From positions 3,348,001-3,412,000 of the forward strand of contig JAQFVV010012420.1 in NCBI GenBank assembly GCA_028023455.1: a stretch of DNA of 64,000 bases. The letters run 5' to 3'. The stretch's first letter is position 1. Each line of letters opens with the position of its first letter. Source of the DNA: Epiperipatus broadwayi (taxonomy: Eukaryota; Onychophora; Udeonychophora; Euonychophora; Peripatidae). Made by a program: the position numbers and the translations under genes. This document shows positions 14,701 through 29,700 of this stretch, in pieces. The notes beneath the pieces are model-generated. The model was given only the letters and a program-made list of their open reading frames with translations, was not told where the DNA came from and did no database searches.

Positions 14701-17700
14701 TGTCATTTGTTTATGCATTTATATGTGTAATGTTAATTATATTGTTGAAGGTAAAATAATGTCTAATAGGTGGAGTAAATGTAGTTAATAAGTCATGTAA
14801 TGTATAAAACTTTATATCTTGAAAAGGTCTCAATAAGAGATAATTAAATAATTGTAAATATAATTAGTTGTTTGTTTCAATTTTATTTAAATTGATTATT
14901 CTATTAAGTATATATCAATAACAACATTGTGGACAAATAATTATTTTTATATTGGATATTTGATCATTTGATATATTATAATTTTATTTTTTGGTAGCAC
15001 TTCAATTACCACTGTAAATTTGGGTCCAGATTTTCCAGGAAAATATTTTGAAGAAGATTTGGATTTTATGGTTCGTCTTACAATTTGGCAAGATATTTTA
15101 GGAGATGATTGGTTAACTTTTGCTATTAGAGGTAAATTACAAAAATGGCTTAAAAAATATAATGTTTTAAAATTAAAACTATATGTGTTTGTGTGTCTAT
15201 GTGAAGTAATTTGTACATAAAGATGCATATTTATATCTTTATTATATTTAATTTGATATATATTGCACCAATATAAATGGAATCAGTAGAAGTAACACCT
15301 TTATGTACTGAAATTAAGATATCAACCTATCACACAAAGAAAATTAAATGAAATATAAGAAAAAATCTTTGATAAGTCTTGCGAATTGAAGCAACAAATA
15401 AACGGTGCGAAATCACAAGAGCTAGAGACTCTGCTAAATGGTTCAAAATTTGAAATATATAATGTTAAAAAAAAATATTGAAACAAATTAAATGAAAACT
15501 TTATTTGTTATTTGTAAGTCCTATCTTCAGATTCTTAATTCATATCAATATAGTTTAAATGAATTAAAATAATAAGGAATGCTACATCTTATGGATGTCC
15601 TAGAATTGTAAGATAAGAATTTAAAATAATATCAGTCAAATAAAAGAAATGTGTAATAATAATGTTTAAATTACTCATTAGTTAAAACTTGTTTATTCAT
15701 GTTTTTTCAAATATAAGTTCTGGTTATTATATTTAAATTATCAAAGTAAATGAAATTCAAAACTTCCAATTTAATAAAATAATAATGACAATTTATTTAT
15801 AATAAATAAATAATAATAGGAAATAAAATTATGAATATATTATGAAAATAAAATTTAATGTTTTGTAATTGGGTTGCATATTTATACCAATAAGTGGTGC
15901 CAAACAAAATACTTAACTCCCAACATCAGAGGAAAATATACATTTAAATTAAACTTTGTTAAACAATTTATAAAATTACATAATAAACTTTTACTAGTTA
16001 TGAATTATTCTCCATAAAGATGTTAAGAAAAGTCTAAACAAGTTATCAGATAAAGCCTCTTTGATTACTATTGGTGAGTTCTAAATAATTACTGTCTTTC
16101 CTCACATTAAGGATATGTATAAATATTTGTTCTCATACATACTTACATTGAATTAACCTAAGTACAAATATAGTAATAAATTTCAGATGAAATTAAATGA
16201 CCTATACAATAATAAAATATTTGTTATCCAAGGCCCTATTGAACTTTAGAGTCCTTTCGTGAAATTTAAATATAATCCATTAAAATATCCAATAGATATA
16301 AAGTAACAGTCACATAATACAAAATAATGCTTGAAGCTTATTCCATTGAACTGTCAAATATTAATATTCAGCAGAGCATTTAAGCATATTAATCCTTTCA
16401 AGTGATTATTATTATGTAATATCCTGTGTATTCCTTTAGTTTAAATTTTATTGACATACACACATATGAAGTATCACTATAAATAAATGTTAATTTCCAT
16501 AGATGATTCATCCCCTATTTCTGGAATTTTAATTTTCACTTGAAGATGATTATCATTTATCTATTAGAGCATTAAATAATCTGTAGACACTGTATAGTGT
16601 AACGATCGAAAAGAAAGTGAAGATCGAATCCAACCGCAATCTACGATATCTGCACTACCAGGGCGCCATCTAGGCATTTGAGCTTAGAAAAATTTATAAA
16701 GTAGGCAGATACACGCTGTTAAGATTCCACTTTATTTAAATATTCAGATCGTTAGCCTAAGTCACTAGCTCAGTGGAACAGCAGAGATTATAAAACTTTA
16801 TATCTTAAATATAAAAAAATAAAAGCCACTGCCAGAAATTAACACATAAAAATATTTATTTACACACATATAAAATCATTCTAATTTGAGGAATAAGTTT
16901 AACATTTTTAGATTTTTATATTAATCTTTAATTTTACATTTAAATAGATTGCAATTATGAGTTTAATATTTATTTAGTGAGTCGAGTATGAATAGACTAC
17001 ATAGATCTGCATTTGACAAGAAAATATTCTTTCTCTTATTTAACCTTAGGCCAAAAGTTCGCAGTCAAACCGGCGCCAATCCATCTGATACATTTATGTA
17101 TTCAATGTAGCATGAAAATACGACAACACAAAATACTATACTGTCAGGAATGTACATCTGAACAGTAAGTAGAGTTAGAGAAGACATTGTCTCTCCACCA
17201 ACAGGAATGCTACATCTGTTGGCGAGTAGAACAATAAACAAAAAACTCCATAGGAATGGACTGCAGTCCTTTGCCGACTTACAAACCCATCCATAGGCAA
17301 ACAGAAAGTGTGTGGCGTATATATGCAATCCTGCCCATAGCGGATCTCATACTACATCTACTAATTACACAAATATATCCAATCCTTTGAGCTAATTCAA
17401 CTACTAAACGAATAACCTAAGATTACCCTCCCTTAAATTATATATATAACTTTAAAAATCTATACAGCCATTCACGCCCGACTTAAATTTAACCTTTAGA
17501 TACGTCCGCACAGATGGATTTTATACAATTTGTTTTATAATGTTGAGTATAGATCGGCTGCACAGATTCCACGGTCAAAAACATCTCAAAATAAACACAA
17601 CCGATCAAAATTCAAAATCATCGATAATGTCAATTGCATAGGGAGTACAAAAAAAAACCCAATAGCATTCATCGTAAGATGCCGCAGTGACATTGATGAC

Positions 17701-20700
17701 TTATATATTCCAATCGACTATGAAACAGCAACATAATTAACCGCTAACGAATCTATGCAACGTCTATACCCAACTTAAATTTCCTCATTTAAAATTTATA
17801 CAATAAGAAAAAAAAAAAAATGGAAATGATTTTTATCAAAAGCAAAACATATAAAATTAAACATTATCAATTGATTTTAAACTTAAAAGTCAGATAGAAG
17901 TTCAGAAGCTTGAACGAAAGTTCTTAATTATTTTTAAATTTTAGAGATCATGTCAATAGCTTACAGTAGAAGAATCACTGCTCTTGATGTAAATTTCCAC
18001 GGAGTCTTTATTTGAAAACCCGGTCAGATGTTCTGGAGGTAGCATTAGCTGGTTCATTTCGGTATCACAGTCAGTTCATTTTTAAAATAGAGAGAGAGAG
18101 TGTGATATGTGCGTCCTATCACGACCCTCAAAAACAAGCTGGAAACTGTCAGGAAACTGAATATTTCTCTTTTTATAATCCTCCTATGGATTCCACGAAC
18201 AAAAAACGTCACTGTTCCATTTTTTCGTTATGGTCCAGGCCTTTATTTGGTTCCATTGGTCAAGCTAAAATCTCTTTATTCTCTTATCTGTTTTTCATCT
18301 GACTTTTTAATTACACAGCTTTTGGATAATTAATAAACAATCATTTCCATCTACAAAAATATCTTATCTTTAAATCTTGTACTTTTTTATAAAAAAGTAC
18401 GTTCAAATACTTTTTTTTTTTATTTATATAAAAAAAATATTTTTAAAGTTTAGCGTCTGTGCGAATATATACGTTTAACAAACATTTTAATTTTAGCGTT
18501 TAGTTTTTTTTTTTTTAATAGATTTTATTTTTATTTGCGAACTTTAAGATTTTATTTTAAATTAATGTAACGGCATATTTATATATCGTTACAATAGTAT
18601 AAATGTGATATAGGTCTAAGATCTAAAGTAAAGGCTTTATCAACACTATAATTTAAAACAATCCCACTAAATGGCATTGGAAATATATAAAATAATTGTT
18701 TCATTTTAGTAAATTTCTATTATTCTGATCTCTGTTAAATTATTAATTTATTCATTGGTACTTACATTATATTTCAGGCACATGATATGAGTGTGCTTAA
18801 TCAAATATTAATTTATCTGGGTTATTCATCTTTTGTTTCTTCTTTGTTTAAAGTTCTGTAGTTGTATTAGAATATTAAAAGATACGTATTAATAAAAATA
18901 TTTTTATATATTTACACATCAAGTTGCATAAATATAAATTAATCTCAACAGTGCATACTTTGAGCAAGTATTTAATGATAATAATCATATTTTAGTAAAT
19001 AAATAGATGTATATATAGAGAGAGATTAATATTTATTTTTTCTTTAGTGTTCTGGTTAAAATCTAAATATGTGATGCTTATAGGAAGAACAGATTTGGCT
19101 GTTGATTGTTTAGATAAGGTAATTAAATAAATGTATTTTTGTTAAAAAATAGTAATATTTAAGGAATTACCAAAACTGAATTATTTTAATGATTGTTAGG
19201 TTGCTGTATATTTGTCAAATGTTCTGGAAGAAGATGGAATGGAAATTATTATTAAACTCCCTAACTGTATTGTAGATAATGTGATTACATTAGGTATTTT
19301 TTTTTTTGTTTTTTACTTTTTATATTTTATATTTGCTGAGAATTTATTGAAATTGTTTAAATGATACTGTTTTAAAAAACAATTGAAATTGTTTATTTAT
19401 TTATTTATTTTTTGTAAGAACAAACATAAAACTTTATAATCTGATTGTGATATTTATTATTTGATAATTTGTAAGTGTAAGTAGAATAAATTTATTTGGA
19501 TTAGAAAATACAGTAATGTTTTATCTTTGCAGAGTTAGTGAAAAAGCAATTGGAATCTTTACAAAGATGTCAGTCTCTTGAAGAAGTCCATCGATTATAT
19601 GAACAAGGAGATTATCAAAATGTAGTTGATCTACTTCTGCAAACATTTCATAGTCATTTGCCACAAACGAAAGGAGATGTAAGTATTCCATGTATATATA
19701 TGTTTAAATGAGATATTAACTATAATGATGGTGTTCATATACTAAGAAGGAATAAGAAAAGGAACATACTGTAATTCGTTATTTAAAACATCTCTTTATC
19801 TAAAGTTGATGGGGTTTTAATCAAATATTTTTCTATCTACAAAGAGTTAATGATTAGATTTAAACAATTTTAAAAAAAAAATAATAAGAAGAGTATATTC
19901 AAAACCTAATTTTAAAATAAATAATAAAAATTTTCAAAACATAATAATTAACATACCTCTTTGAAATAATTTATAAAACAGATGTTTCTAGCAATGATTT
20001 CTATTTTGGAATTGACTTGTAATAACTTAATACTGAACCTGTGGCATCCGTTATATTGTTCCAAGCTCGCTTCATGTACATCTTATATTACAAGTAATAG
20101 CTTACACCTTTTGATAAACTTTGATTAGAAGGGCATATATATTGTTTATGTATATATATCATACTTTTTAACATGCATATATATATAATATAGCTGCTTT
20201 TTTATATGTATAATATGCATATATAAATTAAAATTATAGTATAAACAAAATTTGTTAAAAATATTATAGTTATTAATAATAAATTGAGGATGAACATTTA
20301 CATATATTTCACCGAGTGTGTGTTCACTCATTCATTTACTGAAAAAATAAGAATAAGAAAAAAAACTTACTGTATCACATTTTTAAAATAAACTAAGCAG
20401 CAAAATGTCTAACTTTCATCACAATTAAATACTCTCTGGACAATGTATATATATATATTTTCAATAACTTTTTTCTCTTATAGAAACATAATAGTAATCT
20501 CATTATTAAGAAACTACAATCTAATTATTTTGATGTTTTCAAGTCGGTATCAACTTTAAATTTTTTCTAAAATTTTGTAAAACTTTTACATTATACTTAG
20601 AAAACATTTTATTACTTGAAATACTACCTATCAAATTCAGAAAGGATAATAAAGGAAAAATAAAATGTATGTGTCTTCAATATAAACTGAAGAAGTTTTA

Positions 20701-23700
20701 TTATTAAATATAATCATGTATATTGCTTCAAGACAGAAAAATGGCTGTTGGCATAATGTAATATTTGTTTACAAATTTTATTTTTTTAAAACATATTCGC
20801 AAATGGCACTCAAGTGATGGAAAATTGATTGCTTGAGTATTGCAAAATGTATAAAATATAAGAATTGTAATGTTTGTTTTTTTTTGTACATTTTTGTTTA
20901 CATTTTTTATTTTTTGAATATCATATAATTGAAGTCATGTATACCGACCCAGCATCATTCGCAGCTTTACTGTTATATAAAAATTTAATGAAGACTAGAA
21001 AACACAAAATGCTTTTAACTAAAATTTATAACCACATTATTATATTATACAATTTTTGCATATTTCAAAGTGCTTATGAAATGAACATCAATTATTCAAT
21101 GTACATTTAAGTATTCTGATGCAGTTATACTTCAATTTATTACAGGTTTCAAATGAAAGCAATATTCCAGAAAGACATGCTCAGCTTCTCCTTCTTCAAG
21201 ACTCTCTTTGGCAATTAGAAAATTATGAAGTAAGTTTCAAAAGTAGTATTTGAGGAAAAACACTTTTTTTATTTCACAAAAATGCTTTTGTATATGTAGT
21301 TAAATGTATGAAGAGAAAGAGATATTAGTATGTTTTCTCAATTTTTTTGAAGATTATTTTTTTGCCGTATAATATCATATATGTGTATATATATAGATAG
21401 AGATTAAAAGAGATAGATAGAAAAACTAAAATACAAATAGAAAGAAATTATTATATAATGTTATATATTTCATTATTATCTAGTTATCATTATATTGGGG
21501 AGAGATGTCATTTACTGAAGCTCTACAACAAGTTATAAATCCTATTGGAAATTCAAATAATCGACATGATTGGATTATTACAATGACTCAGTTGTTAAAT
21601 GGGCTTGATAGGTAATACAATTATATGAACAATTTAATAACCAATCAAATTATATACATTTTTAGCAGTAATATTTGTTATTTTTCCAAATGTAATTATT
21701 ATTTTTTTATATTTTTAATATTTTTTGCTTAATATTTTCACTTGTGTATTAAATAATGAGAATATTATTTTTATTTATTTATTTTGTATTTTTAACTGCT
21801 TTTAATAAACTTATTTGATTATCTATCATATATTAATTAAAAAAAGATTCATAGAAAAGCATTGACGAACTATTAATGATAAATGGGACATTTTTTTTTC
21901 TTTTGTAAGGTTTTGTGTGAATTATAAATGTGAGAGTTAATTTTGATTAAAATAAAATAAAAGAGATTAACTGACAAAAATGGCATAAAAGAATTAGTAA
22001 TCAATTAAATATTTATTGTAGCTGACAAATTATATAGTTAAATATATAGACTCAATATAAATTATATAGTTAAAAATATAGACTCACTATTAAAATACTT
22101 TTCAAGACATTTTTATTGTAGCTGTCTTGCCTCTGATATGCTCTTTATTATCCAATGTATTCATGTTAATATGTAGGTATATATTCTATATATACTAATA
22201 AGCTATCCACCAAACAGTTGAATTTAACTTAAATGGGAAATAAATGTAATATGGAAAAAAGTAAACTAAATCCAATATCAAAGCAAATGCAATTACAGTT
22301 CTTTATTAGACTGGTGTTCTTGCCAAATTTCTTATTAAAATATTTATCTATAATTTTGTTATTTTAATAAATTAATAATCATATAGTTAGTTAGTTGGTA
22401 GTAGAACATTGAAGTTATATATTTAGCATAACACTTCCATTCTTGATGAAATTGAGATTTTTGTATTATTATTTTTCCTCAGTTGGGAATCAATTCAGGA
22501 ATCTTTAATTCTTGGATCTGTCATTTTTGCCATTGAGTTAAATCGCCATAATTTTAATTAACTATTTTCTTAAAAATTTAAACATTTTTTTTTTGTTCTG
22601 TATTTTGCTTTCTGATTAATTTTAGGTGAATTTTTAACATTTTATGAAGTGTAAGATAAAAATATCTTAATTGTTTAATTGGGCTTTTTTCATAAGTTTT
22701 AATCCATGCTCTTACTTTCAGTGATCACAGATCTTGAAGAAACTGGCTTTTTGTTTTGTTTTGTTTTTGCTACCTAATTATTTTGATAGTAACTATTAAA
22801 TGATTTAAAATGATCTAATGGGTTTTTAATAAAAAACGTTTACCATTCTTTATTTTTCATTTGATCTTTAAGGTTCTTATTTACTGTCTGATATTTATTA
22901 TTAAATGGATTATAAATGAGAACAGTTGCTAGGCATACTCATATGCTATTTTTAATGTAGTTAAATTTTTTCTCTAACATTGTTTTTTTTAGATCAGTTT
23001 ATATATATTATTTTTTTCTGATAAAATAATTTGTAATATTAAAAAAAGAGAAACCTTTTTGTACTTTCTTTTAAGTGCAATTTCACATATAAAAGATAAC
23101 TTTAAAGAAATAAATAATTTATTTTCTTATAGAAAAAAGTATTAAATTGAAGTATAATGAGAATTTGGTATAGATGATAATGATTCTTAGTTGCTTATAT
23201 CAGTACTTTAAATAATTTGAATTCTCAAATTTTTGTGTGTAAAGCACTATGAGTTATACTTTAACCCATGGTTTTATTATAATCACTACAAAAAAAGATC
23301 TTTGAGTCTAGATTGGAAAATGTCAATACATATCTTTCATACATACATAGACATGAATTTGTCATAGTTTAATGTATATTCATTTTGGTGGAGTAAAGTA
23401 TACTCCCTCGGATTATGAGTAAATGGATCCATCTATTTTTTAAACTTTTGTTGGTTAGTTTACCCTTGTCAATATTGATGGAAATTCAGAGTGAGCTCAA
23501 TATATCAGCAAGATGAAAATATGGTATTAATAATTGTTAAACTAATAATTATATGAGGATGGAGACAAAATCACACTTTTAATAATCTTGGCTTTAATAA
23601 TTTAGCAGAAGTTAATAATTGTAAATATAAAATTGGAATAGATTTATGTATATTTAATTAAGGGGATTAATCACTTTCCCTTAGACTGTGACCAAATTTT

Positions 23701-26700
23701 ACTCTGTTAGCAAAGAATAGAATGGATCCATCTATTTTTTAAGCTTTTGATATTAGTAAGATTACCTTTGACAACATAGGTCAAAAATTCAGAGTGAATT
23801 CAATATATTAGGCAGATGAAAACATAGCTTTAATAATTATTAAACTAATAATTGATAGTACAAGAAAAGATACAGAATCTCACTTTATGCAGAAGAAATA
23901 ATTGATATGTGATATAACTGTCAGTACCCTCTCTCTACTCTTGTCTGCCTTACCAGGACATCACTAGGTTATTTGAATCTAGAAAAATTTATAAAGTAGG
24001 CAGATATATATGGTTGAGGTTCAACTTAGGGCATCACTAGGTTATTTGAACCTAGAAAAATTTATAAAGTAGGCAGGTATATATGGTTGAGGTTCAACTT
24101 TTATTTGACTAATAGCCCTAGTCGCTAGTTCATGGAGCTGCTGAGCTTTAAAATATAACATTTCAAACTTAAAATTTTTTAATTATTGATTTCAAAATAA
24201 AATTAATAAAAATAAAATGTCACTGCCAGAACTAATGAGACAAAACATTCTGCACATACAATATCAAAACAAATTTGAGGATTTAGATCTTTATCATTTA
24301 TTATTGAATAGATTTAATTCATATTTATTTAAAATTGCACAGATGGATGAATTTTATATATTTTAATATTGTTTTCATATTGTGTTAAGTGCAAATATAC
24401 TGCATAGAACACGCATTTAAAAGACTCGAATCTTTTAACTCCGGGCCAAAAGTTCACATCCAAACTAATGCTAGTTTACTGTGCCGGTCGGATTTGTATG
24501 TTCACGTAACAAGATCTAGCATCTAGACAAAAGTACCTTGAATCCAATCGTGTGCAAGATACACAAGTCAGGATCACTCATGAACTCTGCCCTATTTACC
24601 TATTTCCCAGATCTATAACATTATGAACAACAATCCCGATGACATCGATTTAATTTACTTCTCACCGCCGGCATCATTCATCGGAGACACAAAAAGACTC
24701 TAGGCTAAATTTTAATGATAGACTAACTTAACAACTAACTATATTTTATGAGTAATGAAGGCTGTGACCTAGCATATTAATTATGTATTTAGCGGAGATC
24801 TTCTAGTCAAATTGAGCATAATTAATAACTTAATATATTAACTTAACTAAAAGAAAGCAATGGTTCGAGAGTTGATATATATATATTTAAGATTTATTAG
24901 ATTAATAACACAAATTATGTCAGGTTATTTATCCGACATTAGCCTCATGAGTATTATATATATATTTAATTCATATTTAACGATAACATGATATTTGCGG
25001 CTATGCCAATAATATATATGTGTGACTTAAGGAACTAGCGCTATTGGAATACATTACTAGAATACTATTACACCCCCAGAGAGACGAAAAGAGCATTTAT
25101 CTGATTTAAAAAGGAAATAATTTTACAAGCAAATATTACATTTTGTTATATTCAATATTATTATTAATTTGAGTTATAAATAATTAATGTGCGGGACGGG
25201 CAATGAATAATTATATAAATGATAATAAATTTATCGCGTTGATACGCATAGTAAACTAATGGAAATATGTCTGTTTAAAGAAATTATCGCATTACGAATT
25301 ATGGCTATTTCTGGGCGACTAATAATACACTGAAAGGCGGTGTGTGCATGGCGGCAGATTGGGGTGGTCCTGTTATGGATCCTGGAGTGTGCTTCATGAA
25401 TTTTAATAACTAAGTTTACTGATTTCCTCTGCAAATGTAGACAGGATCGGTGTTGAGACGAAGGACGGGCGGCTATGTCCTTATCGGGCTGGATTTTCCA
25501 GAGCGATTCCTGTATAAAGCATGCACATACGACCAAGTATGTCTCCAGGGTGATTTTACAGCCTGGTTCAAGGACATTGAGAAACGATGATGGGGCTCGA
25601 ATTAGCGAATACCTCCATGTGAGAGAGAAGCACGAATATATATATAAGACAAAGTGGCCTATATGCACGCAACGCTTAATAACATAATATAACTATAGCT
25701 TTAAAGACTATCTAAACTTGTTTACTGCCCATAAATTATGAAATATTCAGCGTAATGGTATGGTTTCTTCGTTAAACAAACATGGATAATAATTCTAATT
25801 AAATATAAAACTAAGATCTGAAGATCCCCCCCCCCCCTTTACATTATGTTACTTAATATTATTCATTACTTCCCACACATTTAATAAATCTCAATCTTGG
25901 TTAATGAATGCCCTTATAAAAATATATAAATTATTACAAAATAAATGGGTGGTAGTAATAGCTAAAATGGGTTTTACATATATAATATAAATTAATGATA
26001 AGAGAGCACATTATTTAGAAAGGAAAATATAAAAAACAGATGTCAATCTGTTTTTTTTTTACATAAAAAATAATTAGTTTGTTTATCTAAAATCGCGAGC
26101 ACCTGGGCAAGTCGAATAAGACTTGTTTTGATTAAGTTATAAGTTATTTACCCGATAAATGATGGGTGGGGAAAATGAAAATAAATTATATGCTTGCAAT
26201 TTCAGAAATATTATTGGCATTTCTTTTTAAAATATAAACACATAAATCGAAATGAAAATTATTTGCTGCTTGGAAATAAAAGAAAAGAAAACATTTTATA
26301 AGAGGCTTAGTATTGATTAGTTATATAGAGTTATAAGAATTATATATTTTGAAGACATTTAATATATGATTAGAAAATATAAATATTACAGAGAAGACAG
26401 GATTTGAGAATTACGAGCGGTCAAAGTTCTTTTTACCTTGCTATTTGGAAGAGCGATTTTAATACGTGTCAGTCCATCAGTATTGGTTCACTAGATCTAG
26501 GATAGCATTATTATATGGTAGTTAGCATTTCATTTTCACTGGAAAAATATATAAAGTTCATCAGTACGGGATGCAGAGTTTCACTTATGGGAACAGCATA
26601 TTAGAACGGAGGGAAAAGGTGAAATTTCCCCTACTCACGGCACATTGAGTGAGAATCAAAACTGGCATGAAAATATGTATAGCAACATCATAATTTGGTG

Positions 26701-29700
26701 GTCTCCTCCTGTGGATTTAAATCCAGCAGTATATATACTTTTATTTTGAAGATGTAACTTAGCAACTACTGCTGGACCTGAGGTGATTTAAGCACTTACT
26801 GTACATCTGGAATAATTTGACCAGATGTTTTCTTATCTGGTAAGACTTTCGAAATAATGCAATTTTGTTATCAGTTTCTTGAACGATTGTTTTAAAATAA
26901 ATCTTATGATTTTAAAACAAGCTAGCATGGACAAAATTTCCACTAATGGGTTTATTTTATTATTACAAAATCGTAATCTTTTACTTTTATCTAAGGGATC
27001 TTCCGGGTAATTGTTTTCGAGAGACTTTTTAACAAGATTGCATCATCTCTGGCTACAAAATTACATACGAAAAAATAAGTTTCATATATGATACTTTATT
27101 AATATAACTTTACTAATTTATTCGCAATTTCCTACACTGAAATATATATAGATTTATTATTTACGCCTGTATACACATGAGAATATTATTAAATAAAATA
27201 TTTTTAAATTAAAATACTTAAGTGTTTACATGATTTATGTTAAAATACTAGGCAAGAGAAATATACGTATTATTAGCTATGTATATACGTGCGTGAAGGT
27301 GGGTTTGAATATAGTTAGATGGTAGGAGATTGGATGTGGACTGTGAAGCAAGGATCTGAGCATCAGATCAGAACTAATGAGACAAAACATTCTGCACATA
27401 CAATATCAAAACAAATTTGAGGATTTAGATCTTTATCATTTATTACTGAATAGATTTAATTCATATTTATTTAAAATTGCACAGATGGATGAATTTTATA
27501 TATTTTAATATTGTTTTCATATTGTGTTAAGTGCAAATATACTGCATAGAACACGCATTTAAAAGACTCGAATCTTTTAACTCTGGGCCAAAAGTTCACG
27601 TCCAAACTAATGCTAGTTTACTGATGTACCAATGTGATCAATGCAAAATGAGAATGTTAGCATAACAAAAATCACAATTACAGGAATTTACATCTGCAAC
27701 TTGATATTATTAAAGAAATAATGATCCTCGTTCATTATAAGAATGTGCATCTGTCTGGCGAAGGAATCATCTGAATATATTTGGAAAAGAAATGCTCTAT
27801 ATTGGGGGGGGGGCAGTCCTTGCCGACTTATAGTCCCATCCAGAGTGTAAGAAAAACATTGACATAGGAAATATCTCTACTACCATTTGCAACGCGATGG
27901 CTTCCATTTTTGGACCATATATTCAATTGGGTGATATATCTTATATGCTAATGTGACACAAGAGAATGAGAATCCATTGCGCCTTCCCCAGTCTGCATTG
28001 ATAAAAACACCCATATATCTTTCCACCAGCATCAATTCAATTACAAAACAATTAGCCCAATATTACCCTACCTAACCCAACAAATTTAATGAATCTATGC
28101 ACCCATTTATACCCCACTTTAAATTTATTAATTTAATTTAAACGAGGATGGAAATGACAATGGTGAACACGTTATACATAAAATATTTAATAAATAATTT
28201 AATTTAATCGTCAGATAAAAGATTTTCTTTAGGAGAAATAAGTTTGTATTTTAGATAATTAAAAGTTCAAATCTCATTAAAAAAAAAAAAAATTCATGCT
28301 TTCCATAGTATTTCTATGAATCCTCCAGACTGCTACAAGTTTATTGAAATCCATTGTTGTAGTCATTGATGCGCCACACATACAGTTCAAAGCGTTGTCC
28401 ATTATCAATTAGTAGTTCTTTCCTATTGGAGACGAATCCATTTTTGTTATTCTTTGGGAACTGCTACTCTGGAGGCCTCCTCAGGCAGTGCAACTGAGGG
28501 AATGAAATCTATTGCATAATCCCTACATCGTGGAGGTCTGCAATACAGGTTCAAAAATATTTTTAATCAAATCATTCCCAAAAGTTATCTAATTTTTTAT
28601 TTTATATTATTTCGTATCCCTTATCACTGAATTCCAGGATCGATCTCTCATGGCTTAGCGCGGCTCTCATTGGTGATGATTTTTCTCTCTGGACTGTATG
28701 TTCGTATGCATCTTTCTTAGTTAGTTTTCTTTAGATTGGGAAACACTAATATTTTTAATCACTAATAATTTTAATTTCTGTTATCTGACTTACAATCTGT
28801 TAAATGCCTCAAGGGCCTGTTTGCCATTACATTTCAATAGAAATTCATTTTCTTCCTACTGTAGTTTAAAAATAATTTTAAAAAAATAAATAAATTAACA
28901 GTTTTCATTATTTTTTTTACATTCCTTAAAATAATCATTTGTTTTTAGATTTTTAACTTTTCCTTATCACTTTCAACTTTAAATAATTCTTTAAACAGTT
29001 TACCATATGTGCATTTTTTTTAAGTCAATTTAAATACATTTTATTGATCTTTTTTTTATTTTTTCATTTGAGAGCGAAGTAATAGCATATATGTATATCA
29101 TTACAATAATTAGGGGAATAAACCACTCTTCTTCTGACTACAAATAATTAACACTTAGCAAAGGATTAAAAATAGAATGGATCTATCTATTTTTTTAAGC
29201 TTGTAATATTTATAAGTTTACCTTTGCTAGTGGAAATCCAGTGAAAACTCAATATATCAGTCAGATGAAAATACAGCATTAAAAATTATTAAATTAATAA
29301 ACAGTTTTACAACAAGGATGACGACAGAATCTCATTTTTAATAATCTTGTTTTAATAATTAAACAGGTTAATAGAAAATGTGAAATTAGCATAGCTTATA
29401 TATATGTAATTGAGGGGGATAAACCATTTTTCCTCAGGCTGCAAATAAATAAGTCTTTTAGCAAAGGATCAGGATTGGATTCATCTATTCTTAAAGCTTT
29501 TGATGCTTGTAGACTTGCCCTTGCCAACAATGATGAAAATTCAGAATGAATCCAATGTATCAGACAGATGAAAAGATGACAATTATATTTTACAAATGTT
29601 TCCATTAACCTCATCAAATAAATATGGAGATTTTTAAAACTGAAGAATATTCGGAAGTAGCAACTTTTGATTCTGATTTATTACTGCTTCCTAATATCTA

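Larger units (their letters stand above)
23918..29105 (+). mobile_element. LTR1 element, composite copy interrupted by LTR2
   Basis: The left part (to 24481) and the right part (from 27369) together cover the whole 2-kb LTR1 seen intact at 16598-18593. Right-end homology: agtaatagcatatatgtatatcattaca against the solo copy's tgtaacggcatatttatatatcgttaca. ATAA flanks it (23914-23917 and 29106-29109), with one extra C at the left border. A 255-bp stretch is present at both sides of the inner LTR2, so the element is not a simple insertion into one LTR. No coding sequence was recognised. The insertion lies within the Z array. Confidence 0.6.

Noticed and set aside
25231-25668. 145-codon minus-strand open frame, the longest in the window
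   Set aside because: It lies inside LTR2 copy X where base composition is balanced, so stops are rarer by chance. The product has no recognisable domain, and the equivalent parts of copies Y and D do not keep the frame.
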